Origin: MED-G116 sp038147495
GTDB taxonomy: Bacteria > Pseudomonadota > Alphaproteobacteria > Puniceispirillales > Puniceispirillaceae
NCBI GenBank assembly: GCA_038147495.1
Contig: JAYQTT010000016.1
Coordinates: 248,001 to 312,000 of the forward strand
Direction of reading: 5' to 3'
Length of the DNA stretch: 64,000 bases
Below the pieces are notes generated by a model. It was not told the DNA's origin. It saw only the letters and a program-made list of their open reading frames with translations, and searched no databases. Position 1 is the stretch's first letter; each line of letters opens with the position of its first letter. Of this stretch, positions 8,070 to 17,052 are shown one piece after another. The position numbers and the translations under genes were made by a program.

Positions 8070-9074
8070 TCATAGGTTGAACACACGAACGGGCTTTACG
8101 CCGCCTTGTCCGACAGTTACCAACGCCACCGGTTGATTATCGTACATGGCCACCGCAACCTCTGCGTCAGACGCTGATGCGCCCGTTGATCTTGCCCGGG
8201 GCATTTGTGCAAAACTGCCGGTAGCAGCCAGCCTTTGTCCCTGACGAAGTTGCCTTGCCTCGTTCTCTGAAATGGGTAACGCCGGGATGTCGTCCAGCGC
8301 ACTCACAACAGGGTGTATATGCTCGAAAGCGGCGGCACTATGCTCCAAACTTTCGAGAAAATCCAGTGAAATCGACTGGTCCGCGCGAAACGGGCCGACC
8401 GACAGCCGCCGCAGCATCGACACATGGCCAACCGTGCCAAGAGCCTTGGCAATGTCACGCGCCAGTGAGCGGATATAAGTACCCTTGCCGCAATCAACAT
8501 AGAGCACGGCCTCATCGGCGCCCGCCTCACGCAATTCCAGTTTATTCACCATAATCTGGCGAGGGGACAATTGCGGCATTTCGGTGGTGACAATGCCCGC
8601 ATCGGCTTGGTCGTCAGATTTTAAATCCGTGCCAAGGCTCTTTTTGTCTGTGGCCTTGCGCGCCAATTCATAGGCCCTTTTCCCACCAATCTTGATCGCC
8701 GAAAACGCCGGTGGTGTTTGCCAGATTTCGCCTGTGAAATCCGGCAGAACTGATTCTATCTCGATGGCAGATGGTCGCTTTTCGGATGTGGCAATGATGT
8801 CGCCCTCGGCATCATCGGTCGATGTCTGGCTGCCCCATCGGATGGCAAATGCATAGCTTTTACGACCGTCCATCGCATAGGACACGGTTTTCGTGGCCTC
8901 GCCAAGAGCGATGGGCAAAATGCCACTTGCCAGCGGATCGAGCGTGCCACCATGGCCAGCCTTGGCGGCATTGAAAACACGTCTGACGATCGCCACAGCC
9001 TTTGCCGAGCTCACACCAACGGGTTTATCAAGATTCACCCAACCGTGCACCGGCTGGCCGCGCCGCTTTGCCAT
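8070..9074 (-). CDS. truB: tRNA pseudouridine-55 synthase TruB
   Basis: Isomerises U55 in the T-loop of tRNAs and acts as a tRNA chaperone. The N-terminal fold begins WVNLDKPVGVSSA. The catalytic aspartate lies in GHGGTLDPLASGILP, the TruB signature, and KGTYIRSLARDIAKALG is the second conserved block. At 334 residues it is slightly longer than E. coli TruB. An insert around residues 145-170 (SLGTDLKSDDQADAGIVTTE) and a C-terminal PUA-like region account for the extra length. ATG 9074 follows GAGGG. It is downstream of rbfA in the nusA-infB block, as in most proteobacteria. Confidence 0.96.
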   Translation of the reverse strand: MAKRRGQPVHGWVNLDKPVGVSSAKAVAIVRRVFNAAKAGHGGTLDPLASGILPIALGEATKTVSYAMDGRKSYAFAIRWGSQTSTDDAEGDIIATSEKRPSAIEIESVLPDFTGEIWQTPPAFSAIKIGGKRAYELARKATDKKSLGTDLKSDDQADAGIVTTEMPQLSPRQIMVNKLELREAGADEAVLYVDCGKGTYIRSLARDIAKALGTVGHVSMLRRLSVGPFRADQSISLDFLESLEHSAAAFEHIHPVVSALDDIPALPISENEARQLRQGQRLAATGSFAQMPRARSTGASASDAEVAVAMYDNQPVALVTVGQGGVKPVRVFNL

Positions 9075-9099
9075 TCAACCCTCTTCATGGTGCGTCGGT

Positions 9100-9477
9100 C
9101 TATTGCCGCAGATCGTTGAAGACCTTGTTTATCCGCTGTGCGGTCTCAAAACTGTCATCAAGCAGAAATTTAAGCCGCGGCACCCGGCGCAAATGTACCT
9201 TTGCCGCAACCAATTTCTGCAGATGTGGTGCAACACGGTTCAATGCCGGCAATACAGTGTCGATATTCACCCCGCCAAGCGGCATTGTGTAAACGCGTGC
9301 ACTGCTGAGGTCCGGGCTGATCGAAATCTCTGAAATCGTGATCGACATATTGTCCAGATCCGGATCAAAAAAATCCTCACGGGCAAGAATTTCAGAAAGC
9401 GCATGCCGCAGGGATTCACCAACCCGCAACTGACGCTGGGTTGGTGCTTTGGATGGACGGTTCGATTTACTGGCCAT
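9100..9477 (-). CDS. rbfA: Ribosome-binding factor A
   Basis: Small KH-like-fold protein required for late 30S maturation and cold adaptation; it acts on helix 1 of 16S rRNA. At 125 residues it is the usual size. Family features include the N-terminal RQLRVGESLRHALSEIL, the central ITISEISISPDLSSARVYTMPL and the C-terminal APHLQKLVAAKVHLRRVPRL. It lies between infB and truB. The 91-bp gap to infB holds a 12-bp palindrome (GGCAAGCTTGCC) but no clear terminator. Confidence 0.95.
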   Translation of the reverse strand: MASKSNRPSKAPTQRQLRVGESLRHALSEILAREDFFDPDLDNMSITISEISISPDLSSARVYTMPLGGVNIDTVLPALNRVAPHLQKLVAAKVHLRRVPRLKFLLDDSFETAQRINKVFNDLRQ

Positions 9478-9568
9478 GGTTCACCTAAAACTCCAGACAG
9501 GGCAAGCTTGCCATGACGTCACGCCGCGGCAAGGGAATCAGTAGCGTTGATGCCGCCACACAGCGCCA

Positions 9569-12159
9569 CTAATCCAGTGTTCTTGCCACCTCGCGCATCT
9601 CGAAACACTCGATCATGTCGCCTTCTTGCAGATCGGAGTAATTCTCGAACGCCATGCCACATTCAAATCCTTCGCGGACTTCCTTGACCTCATCCTTGAA
9701 ACGCTTGAGCGTCTTCAACGAGCCCTCATGGATTACGACATTGTCACGCAGCAATCTTACCTTACAGCCACGCTTGATGATGCCATCCGTTACCATACAG
9801 CCGGCAACCTTGCCGACCTTGGACACGCCAAACACCTGACGGATTTCGGCATAGCCGATGAAATCTTCCTGAGTGTCCGGGCTGAGCAAACCGCCCATCG
9901 CAGCCTTCACCTCATCGATCAGTTCGTAAATGATCGAATGATAGCGAATCTCGACACCATCGCGCTTTGCCAGATCACGCGCCTGCGGAATGGCCCGAAC
10001 ATTAAAGCCGATGACAATGGCGTTTGACGCCGACGCAAGCGAGATATCTGACTCGCTGAGCGCGCCTACACCTGCCGACAGCATCCGCACCTTGACCTGA
10101 TCCGTACCAAGCTTTTCAAGGGCAACGCGAATCGCCTCAAGCGATCCATGCACGTCTGTCTTGATGACCACCGGCAATTCAGCTGCCTCGCCAGCGGCAA
10201 TCGCCGAGAGCATCTGCTCAACCGAGCCACGCGCACCTGCGGCCGCATCACGGTCCTTGTTGCGGCGAGTCCGATATTCGGCAATTTCCCGGGCACGGGC
10301 CTCAGTCTCGACAACAACACATGAGTCACCGGCCATTGGCGTGCCATTCAGGCCGAGGATCTCGACAGGCTGGCCCGGTAACGCGGCATCAAGCTTTTGA
10401 CCGCGATCATCGAGAAGCGCCCGCACACGACCACTCTCGGCACCGATAACAAAGATATCACCTTGCTTGAGCGTGCCGCGCTGCACCAGCAAAGTCGCCA
10501 CCGAACCGCGGCCGCGCTCAACCTTGGCCTCGACAACAACACCCTCGGCATTGCGGTCAGGGTTGGCTTTCAGCTCAAGCAATTCGGCCTGCAACATGAT
10601 CGCCTCTTCAAGCTTGTCGAGGCCCATGCCGGTATGGGCAGAAACATCAACACACAAGACATCGCCACCAAAATCTTCGGTGATGATTTCCTGCTGCAGC
10701 AAATCATTGCGCACCCGCTGTGGGTCTGCTTCCGGCTTGTCGCATTTGTTGACGGCAACAATCACCGGACAACCTGCTGCCTTGGCGTGATTGATCGCCT
10801 CAATGGTCTGTGCCATCACCGAGTCATCCGCGGCCACAACAAGCACGACAATATCGGTGATATTTGCCCCGCGCGACCGCATTTCGGTGAAAGCCTCATG
10901 GCCCGGTGTATCGATAAAGGTAATGGTGTTCCCGTTTTTCGTATTGATCTGATAGGCACCAATATGCTGGGTGATGCCCCCGGCCTCACCCATCGCCACA
11001 TCAGTGGCACGAATGGCATCAAGCAGGCTGGTCTTGCCATGATCAACATGGCCCATCACGGTGACCACCGGTGGACGTGGCTTCATGCTGGCTGGATCGT
11101 CATCAGCCGAGAGCCCGATTTCAACATCGGATTCTGAAACACGCTGCACCTTATGGCCAAGTTCACTGGTGATAAGCTCTGCGGTCTCGCCATCAATCGA
11201 CTGGGTCGCGGTGGCCATGATCCCCAGCTTCATCAATTCCTTCACGACATCCGCCGTGCGTTCGGCCATACGGTTGGCAAGCTCGCCAACCGTGATGCTG
11301 TCCGGCACGATAACCTCACGCACCTGCTTGACCTGAGGCTGGTCGTCTCGCATCCGCGCCTTTTCACGCTGACGCTTGACCGAGGCCAGTGAACGTTGAC
11401 GGCGCTGATCATCACCGGACAAAGCCTGAGTGATTGTCATCTTGCCAGACTGGCGGCGTCCGGCACCGTCACGGCGTGACGCAGGTGTCCGGCGCGGCGC
11501 GGCTTCATCATTGGTCTTGCGCCGACGGCCAAAACTTTCACTTTCCGGTGCCGCTGGCATTGCCCGCGCACCACGCGGCGCGGCAGGCGCAGACGGCTGA
11601 CGGCGATCATTCTGTTCGGCAAGTTTGGCCGCGGCTTCAGCCCGGCGGCGTTCTTCTTCTGCCTCGATTTCGCGAAGCTCAGCAAGCTCGGCGGCACGGC
11701 GGGCTTCCATCGGCCCAAGCGGTGTGTCTTCGACAGCGGCCTCACCCTGATCCGGCATTTCATCAATCGTCGGCACAGCAGCTTCAGACGATGTCTCGGA
11801 AACAGCATCGTCAGAAACAGGCGCATCAGCGTCAGTCGCGCATCAGCTTTCTTCAATCCTTCAAGTGCGCGGGCACGGGCGGCACGCTCTTGTGCTGTCA
11901 GCTTGTCATCTGCATCCGTTGTTGCAGCGGGCGCTGGCGCTTCAACCGGCTGCGGCGGGGTAGCTTCAGCCTCGGTGCGGGCTGGGCCACCGCGTTGCGG
12001 GGCAGCAGGCGCCCGCTTGCGTCTGACTTCCACCTGCACGGTTCTGCGGCCAGATCCGAGTGCTGGCGCACCACGAAGCTGACTGGCATCAATGTTGCCA
12101 AGCGTCAGCTTGCCGCCAGACAAGCTCAGTTTCTTTGATTTGCTACTCTCTTCACTCAT
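9569..12159 (-). CDS. infB: Translation initiation factor IF-2 (one frameshift in this sequence)
   Basis: GTPase that places initiator tRNA on the 30S subunit and promotes subunit joining. After ATG 12159 (AAAGG ribosome site) comes an IF2-associated N-terminal region and a long charged linker. The frame then breaks between 11831 and 11843, where one base appears to be missing after KKADA, and continues as TDADAPVSDD. The repaired length is 863 residues. Domains follow the usual order: IF2_N (VPDSITVGELANRM), the G domain from about residue 370 (GHVDHGKTS, DTPGHEAF, NKCDKPEAD), then the beta-barrel and tRNA-binding domains. infB is essential in bacteria and the break lies in the low-complexity linker, so sequence error is the likely cause. 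A true internal start after the break would resemble the short IF-2 isoforms of E. coli. Confidence 0.93.
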
Positions 12160-12232
12160 TTCTGACCTTTCCGAGACCTTGTCACCACCGTCCGACAAGC
12201 GGCACGATTGTGGCAATGATCATTGTTTCTGG

Positions 12233-12838
12233 CTAGGTGATACACCCGTCGGGATGCAGATTACAACCCGAAGAGGCGTAAAACCCTTCCATTCGCTTAA
12301 TCTCTTGTTGCAGATTCACAACCAAATTGGCCTGTTCAGGGCGTTGTGCGGCCATCAGACCGGCAAATGCCATGGATTCGCGACCAAATATCTGGCCTAT
12401 TTCCTGTGCCGACAGAACCGTGCATGTCCATTCCACGCCAAGCTTGCTTTGCAAACGCCGTAATTCTCGGGGTGACGCATCCGATGCCGCCAACAAACCT
12501 TCGCATGATCCGCCACCTTGCAGCTTGCCTGAACCACCAATCAAAAGACCGGCACGTCGCGCCATTCCGGCGCTGGCAAGAACACGGGCCCTGATCAGCT
12601 TGCCAACCCGCTGAATTTCAGCGTCAACATCATCAAGCCCAACACCTATGGCGCGGGGAAACTGGCCTTTTTTTGCTGCATTTTTGAGCGCTGTTGCATC
12701 GGCCACAATCCAAGCACCACGACCCGGCAGCTTTTCAGCCAGATCGAGTGTGGCATGACCATCAGGCCCCGCGACAAACCTCAAGAGGCTGTGGCGGGGG
12801 AGGGTCTGCCCGGTTGCGATACAGGTGCGCTCTGACAT
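12233..12838 (-). CDS. YlxR (DUF448)-L7Ae-like RNA-binding fusion protein
   Basis: The N-terminal ~80 residues match the YlxR/DUF448 family (RTCIATGQTLPRHSLLRF, then LAEKLPGRGAWI), small RNA-binding proteins of the nusA-infB operon; in Bacillus, YlxR has been linked to RNase P. The remaining part (SAGMARRAGLLIGGSG onwards) resembles the L7Ae/YlxQ ribosomal-protein-like fold, so two proteins that are separate in Firmicutes are joined here, a known alphaproteobacterial arrangement. There are 201 residues. It starts 20 bp after the nusA stop and is followed by infB, so it belongs to that operon. The exact role in this organism is not known. Confidence 0.88.
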   Translation of the reverse strand: MSERTCIATGQTLPRHSLLRFVAGPDGHATLDLAEKLPGRGAWIVADATALKNAAKKGQFPRAIGVGLDDVDAEIQRVGKLIRARVLASAGMARRAGLLIGGSGKLQGGGSCEGLLAASDASPRELRRLQSKLGVEWTCTVLSAQEIGQIFGRESMAFAGLMAAQRPEQANLVVNLQQEIKRMEGFYASSGCNLHPDGCIT

Positions 12839-12857
12839 CAGGCCTCGCTCTCATGGC

Positions 12858-14450
12858 CTAGCTATCGGCAGCGTCACCGCCATCTTCGGCGGCGCTGTCA
12901 GCAGAAGCTTCATCAGACGCCACGGCGTCACTTTCGGCATCATCCTCATCGGCAAACCAATGTGCCCGGGCGGCCATGATAATGTCACCGGCCTCGGAAT
13001 CATCGGTCAACTCGTGCTCGGCAAGAATCTCGACAAGCTCGTCATTATCCAGATCGGCAAGATCATCGAGCGAGCGAACATTCGCCTCGGCCAGAGTCAG
13101 CAACATGGACAAGCTGATATATTCGAAATTACGAAGATCATCGGACACCTTCATGTCGTCCAGCGCAGTGTTGATGCGCTTGGCTTCCTGTTCGACATAA
13201 TCAACTGCGCGATTTTGCAATTCGCTGGCGATATCCTGATCAAAGCCCTGAATGTTGGCCAGCTCTTCTACCGGTGTTTCGGCGATTTCTTCTGGCAACA
13301 CAAAGCCTTCGGCAACCAAGAGATGCGCGATCACATCATCAATATTGAGCGCTTCAATAAAGCGCGTTGACCGTGTCCGGAATTCTTCCTGACGGCGTTC
13401 GGATTCTTCTGCCTCGGTCAGGATATCGATGTACCAGCCAGACAATTGCGAGGCCAGACGGACATTCTGTCCACGGCGGCCAATGGCGAGGCTGAGCTGG
13501 TCATCAGGAACAACCACTTCCATCCGCCCGGCAACTTCATCCATCACCACCTTGGCGACTTCAGCCGGTGCGAGCGCGTTAACGACAAAGGCCGCCGGGT
13601 CTTCAGTGTAAGGAATGATTTCTACCTTCTCACCCTGCAACTCACCGACAACGGCCTGCACACGGCTACCGCGCATACCAACGCAGGCACCAACCGGGTC
13701 AATGCCCGGATCTTTTGACAAGACAGAGATTTTCGCCCGGCTACCAGCTTCGCGCGCAACGCCCTTGATCTCGATGATGCCGTCATAAATTTCCGGCACT
13801 TCCTGAGTGAAGAGTTTTGCCATGAATTCATTACAAGCGCGCGACAAGAAAATCTGTGGGCCGCGTGGCTCTTCACGCACGTCAAGCACATAGGCCCGTA
13901 CGCGGTCACCCTGACGCAGGTTTTCGCGGGGGATCATCTCTTCACGGCGGATCACCGCTTCAGCCCGGCCAAGGTCGACTGTGATCGAATAGCTTTCTGC
14001 ACGCTTTACCGTGCCGACCACGATCTCGCCAACACGATCTTTATATTCTTCATATTGACGCGCCCTCTCGGCATCACGGACCTTTTGCGAAATCACTTGC
14101 TTTGCGGTCTGCGCAGCGATCCGACCGAACTCAATCGGTGGCAAAGGCTGACGCCAAAATTCACCAAGACCAAGAGGCGGTGTTTGTTTTGCACCTTCCT
14201 CAACACTCATCTGAGTGGCGTCATCCTCAACTTCTTCGACAATCTCGATCCACCGCTCAAGCGTGATTGCCCCACTCTTGCGATCAATCATCGCGCGGAT
14301 GTCACGATCAAGCCCGTATTTGGCCCGACCAGCTTTTTGGATGGCCTCTTCCATCGCCAGCATGACTTCTTCGCGCTCGATCGATTTTTCACGAGCCACA
14401 ACATCGGCGACCTGAATGAGTTCAAGACCTGGAATTGATGACGTGTCCAT
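12858..14450 (-). CDS. nusA: Transcription termination/antitermination factor NusA
   Basis: RNA polymerase-binding factor that modulates pausing, intrinsic termination and rRNA antitermination. It has an N-terminal polymerase-binding domain (VLMAMEEAIQ-type helix near residue 30), an S1 domain (VGEIVVGTVKRAESYSITVD), and two KH domains (SRAKISVLSKDPGIDPVGA and LAIGRRGQNVRLASQL). Acidic C-terminal repeats carry helix-hairpin-helix motifs and the chain ends in an Asp/Glu/Ala-rich tail. The 530 residues match alphaproteobacterial NusA. ATG 14450 follows AGGTAG. It lies between rimP and ylxR. NusA could act on the hairpin-plus-U-run in its own operon leader; this is inference. Confidence 0.97.
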   Translation of the reverse strand: MDTSSIPGLELIQVADVVAREKSIEREEVMLAMEEAIQKAGRAKYGLDRDIRAMIDRKSGAITLERWIEIVEEVEDDATQMSVEEGAKQTPPLGLGEFWRQPLPPIEFGRIAAQTAKQVISQKVRDAERARQYEEYKDRVGEIVVGTVKRAESYSITVDLGRAEAVIRREEMIPRENLRQGDRVRAYVLDVREEPRGPQIFLSRACNEFMAKLFTQEVPEIYDGIIEIKGVAREAGSRAKISVLSKDPGIDPVGACVGMRGSRVQAVVGELQGEKVEIIPYTEDPAAFVVNALAPAEVAKVVMDEVAGRMEVVVPDDQLSLAIGRRGQNVRLASQLSGWYIDILTEAEESERRQEEFRTRSTRFIEALNIDDVIAHLLVAEGFVLPEEIAETPVEELANIQGFDQDIASELQNRAVDYVEQEAKRINTALDDMKVSDDLRNFEYISLSMLLTLAEANVRSLDDLADLDNDELVEILAEHELTDDSEAGDIIMAARAHWFADEDDAESDAVASDEASADSAAEDGGDAADS

Positions 14451-14497
14451 ATTTCTACCTGTTGCCTTTTCCGTCTGGTATCTGACTTTTCGCCCGC

Positions 14498-14971
14498 TTA
14501 ACCCGCAAGTATTTCGCTGGGATCAATACGCGCAGAATCAATATCTTCAAATGCAAAAACAAACCGCCCAAAAGAGGTTTCAACGACAATGCCACCATCA
14601 TCGTCGAGCCCGGACAGACGACCGGCAAACCGGCGCCTTCCATCACGCATCTGGCGCAAGGTCACCTTCACAAGCTCGCCGGAAAACCGGTCAAAATCCT
14701 CCAGCCGTGTCAGTGGACGATCAATGCCCGGCGAGCTGACCTCGAGGACATAGGCGCTGCTGATCGGATCCTCAACGTCAAGAAGCGCGGCAACATGGCG
14801 GCTGATCATCTCACAATCCTCTACCGTCATGTCCCTGTCTTCAAGAGGTTCAGCCATGATCTGCAATTGATTGCGACCATTCTGGCCACCCGAAAACAAT
14901 GTCCGCACAAGCCGATAGCCAAGATCTTCAAGTGCCGGTTCAATGATCCGATTGACCGCCGATTCAACCAC
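14498..14971 (-). CDS. rimP: Ribosome maturation factor RimP
   Basis: Assists assembly of the 30S subunit, in particular the central pseudoknot region. Starting at GTG 14971 the protein has 157 residues, the normal size, and begins VVESAVNRIIEPALEDLGY, the classic RimP N-terminus. AAGGG lies six bases before that GTG. The open frame extends 58 codons further upstream, but that extension crosses a terminator-like hairpin and a likely promoter and is not family-like. The core YVLEVSSPGIDRPLTRLEDF is diagnostic. It is the first gene of the rimP-nusA-infB operon. Confidence 0.94.
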   Translation of the reverse strand: MVESAVNRIIEPALEDLGYRLVRTLFSGGQNGRNQLQIMAEPLEDRDMTVEDCEMISRHVAALLDVEDPISSAYVLEVSSPGIDRPLTRLEDFDRFSGELVKVTLRQMRDGRRRFAGRLSGLDDDGGIVVETSFGRFVFAFEDIDSARIDPSEILAG

Positions 14972-15027
14972 GTCAAACCCTTTTGTTGCGCACGACCAAT
15001 AGCCGTCTGTTCCTGATTTTGCCCAAT

Positions 15028-15050
15028 AAAAAAGTGGGCCTGTGGCCCAC
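15028..15050 (-). terminator. Hairpin with U-run between trmB and rimP: terminator or attenuator
   Basis: A perfect 7-bp stem, GTGGGCC (15034-15040) with GGCCCAC (15044-15050), has a three-base loop and, on the minus strand, six T at 15033-15028. It ends the metK-trmB transcript about 70 bp after the trmB stop. A good promoter candidate lies upstream of it (15084-15112), so it would also fall within the leader of rimP-nusA. Confidence 0.8.
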
Positions 15051-15083
15051 CGTCTTATTCGGACAGCATGTTTTTCTGACGCT

Positions 15084-15112
15084 GTTATAGTGTTTTTATC
15101 ACAATAACACAA
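15084..15112 (-). promoter_or_regulatory. Predicted promoter for rimP-nusA-infB operon
   Basis: On the minus strand TTGTGT (15112-15107) and TATAAC (15089-15084) are spaced by exactly 17 bp just after the trmB stop. The same segment forms an imperfect inverted repeat (GTTATAGTG / CACAATAAC, 8 of 9 pairs) that might be an operator. This is a motif-only call. Confidence 0.5.
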
Positions 15113-15117
15113 GCGAT

Positions 15118-15843
15118 TTAGGCGTTCCTCGTAAAGCAGAACCATGAAGGCACGCGTCCTTCGGCATAGGCCTTTTTCATATAGCGTGTTTCCGGAATGT
15201 CATCCGGGCGCTTTCGCCAGTCATCCGGGCGGCGGGCAGTCCATGAAAATGCGTGGTGCGATGTGGCCTCGGCCAGAAGCCAGCGCTTTGCCGTTGGATC
15301 ATCACTGGCCAGTACCAGACGTCCCTGCGGCCTGATAATCCGCGCCAAATGGTCCAGCATAGGTGGATTGATGATGCGCCGCGCCGCATGACGCCGCTTC
15401 GGCCAGGGATCGGGAAACATGACATAGGCCCCGGCGAGGCAAGCGTCCGGCAAGCCTTGCAGAATGAGGCGAACATCATCATCCCAGATAAGGACATTCT
15501 CAAGGCCGCGCTCTTCAATGTGACGAAGCAGCGTGGCGACGCCGTTGATAAACGGTTCTGCACCAATGAAGCCTGCCTCTGGACGCGCCGCGGCAAGGCC
15601 CGCCAGATGTTCGCCGCCGCCAAAACCGATCTCCAGAAACATGTCGCGCGGGGCGTTGGTAAATTGGCGTTGCGGGGATTTGGCAGGATCAAAGCGAAGC
15701 TGCGGCAAATTTTCTGCCAGCAATGTCTGCAAATTTTGGCTTAGCGGGCGACCTTTACGCCGCCCGTAAAACCGCAAATCAGCACCGGCTTTTTCCCGTG
15801 GCCGATCTTCGCCATTGCGCGTGCCGCCTGCGCCACCAGCCAT
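15118..15843 (-). CDS. trmB: tRNA (guanine-N7-)-methyltransferase TrmB
   Basis: SAM-dependent enzyme that makes m7G46 in the variable loop of tRNAs. The SAM-binding motif is LEIGFGGGEHLAGLA. The family signature YVMFPDPWPKRRHAARRI and the C-terminal ETRYMKKAYAEGRVPSWF are clear. At 241 residues it is typical. Its ATG directly follows the metK stop codon, so the two are translationally adjacent; the product of metK is the cofactor TrmB consumes. The first ~20 residues are Gly/Arg-rich and poorly conserved in the family. Confidence 0.96.
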   Translation of the reverse strand: MAGGAGGTRNGEDRPREKAGADLRFYGRRKGRPLSQNLQTLLAENLPQLRFDPAKSPQRQFTNAPRDMFLEIGFGGGEHLAGLAAARPEAGFIGAEPFINGVATLLRHIEERGLENVLIWDDDVRLILQGLPDACLAGAYVMFPDPWPKRRHAARRIINPPMLDHLARIIRPQGRLVLASDDPTAKRWLLAEATSHHAFSWTARRPDDWRKRPDDIPETRYMKKAYAEGRVPSWFCFTRNA

Positions 15844-17022
15844 TTAGCCGACTGCGGCCCGAAGCTTGTCGGCAAGGCTGACATCTTCCCAACTGAATGA
15901 TCCAGGCCCAGCCTCACCAGCAATACGCCCGAAATGTCCATAGGCCGATGTCGGCACATAGATTGGCTTGTTGAGCCCCAAATGCTCGCGGATGCCTCGC
16001 GGTGTCAAATTCATTGATGCGACAAGTGCTTCCTCAAGCATCTTGTCCGCGACTTTGCCCGTGCCATGCGTATCCGCATAAACGGACACCGGTTCGGCAA
16101 CACCAATCGCATAAGCAAGCTGAATTGTGCAGCGGCTGGCCAGACCCGCGGCAACAACATTCTTTGCCAGATAACGCGCGGCATAGGCTGCTGACCGGTC
16201 AACCTTTGTCGGATCTTTGCCCGAGAAAGCCCCGCCACCGTGCGGTGCGGCGCCGCCATAGGTATCGACAATGATCTTGCGGCCAGTCAGACCCGCGTCA
16301 CCATCCGGCCCGCCAATGACAAATTGTCCTGTCGGGTTAATCAGCAAATCCTCGTCATTCACCATCCAGCCATCGGGCAGCACATCGGCAACGATCGGCT
16401 TTACCAGCTTGCGAATATCGCTGATTGACGCGGCGGCAGAATGCTGGGTCGATACCACAACTTTATGCGCACCAACAGCCCGCCCTTCATCATCATAGAC
16501 CAGAGTGATCTGGCTCTTTGAGTCAGGCCCAAGGATTGAATCGGCGTCAGCCTTACGCACCGCCGCCAGCTTTTGCAGCACCTTATGTGAATAGTGAATG
16601 GCTGCCGGCATCAGAACATCAGTCTCATCGCAGGCATAGCCAAACATCAGACCTTGGTCACCGGCGCCTTCATCCTTGTTGTCGCCGGAGTCAACGCCCA
16701 TCGCGATATCAGCGGATTGTTCGTGCAGGAAGCTTTGAAAATTGAGGTGCGCATGATGGAATTCATCCTGCTCATAACCGATGTCCTTGATAGCGGCACG
16801 GACCGCCCCCTCAATCTTGCCAAGAATTGTCGGCAGGTTTTCCTTGGAGGCGCGCACTTCACCACCAATGATCACGCGGTTCGTTGTCGCAAACGTCTCA
16901 CAGGCCACACGCGCCTCTGGTTCGGCCGACAGGAAAAGGTCAAGAACCGTGTCGGAAACCCGATCACAAACCTTATCAGGATGGCCTTCGGAGACTGATT
17001 CCGAGGTGAAAAGATGTGTCAT
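15844..17022 (-). CDS. metK: S-adenosylmethionine synthetase MetK
   Basis: Makes SAM from methionine and ATP as a homotetramer. The N-terminal SVSEGHPDKVCDRVSD carries the ATP/metal-binding His and Asp. The P-loop-like GGGAFSGKDPTKVDRSAAY and the substrate segment PDSKSQITLVYDD are standard. The length is 392 residues. ATG 17022 follows GGAG. Only 30 bp separate it from lnt, so there is no room for a SAM riboswitch and it is read from the upstream lnt/corC transcript. trmB follows immediately. Confidence 0.97.
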   Translation of the reverse strand: MTHLFTSESVSEGHPDKVCDRVSDTVLDLFLSAEPEARVACETFATTNRVIIGGEVRASKENLPTILGKIEGAVRAAIKDIGYEQDEFHHAHLNFQSFLHEQSADIAMGVDSGDNKDEGAGDQGLMFGYACDETDVLMPAAIHYSHKVLQKLAAVRKADADSILGPDSKSQITLVYDDEGRAVGAHKVVVSTQHSAAASISDIRKLVKPIVADVLPDGWMVNDEDLLINPTGQFVIGGPDGDAGLTGRKIIVDTYGGAAPHGGGAFSGKDPTKVDRSAAYAARYLAKNVVAAGLASRCTIQLAYAIGVAEPVSVYADTHGTGKVADKMLEEALVASMNLTPRGIREHLGLNKPIYVPTSAYGHFGRIAGEAGPGSFSWEDVSLADKLRAAVG

Positions 17023-17052
17023 GTGAAACTCCGCTGGAATATTATGGCTGTG

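Noticed and set aside
17023..17052. SAM riboswitch upstream of metK
   Set aside because: Only 30 bp separate metK from lnt, too short for any known SAM riboswitch.
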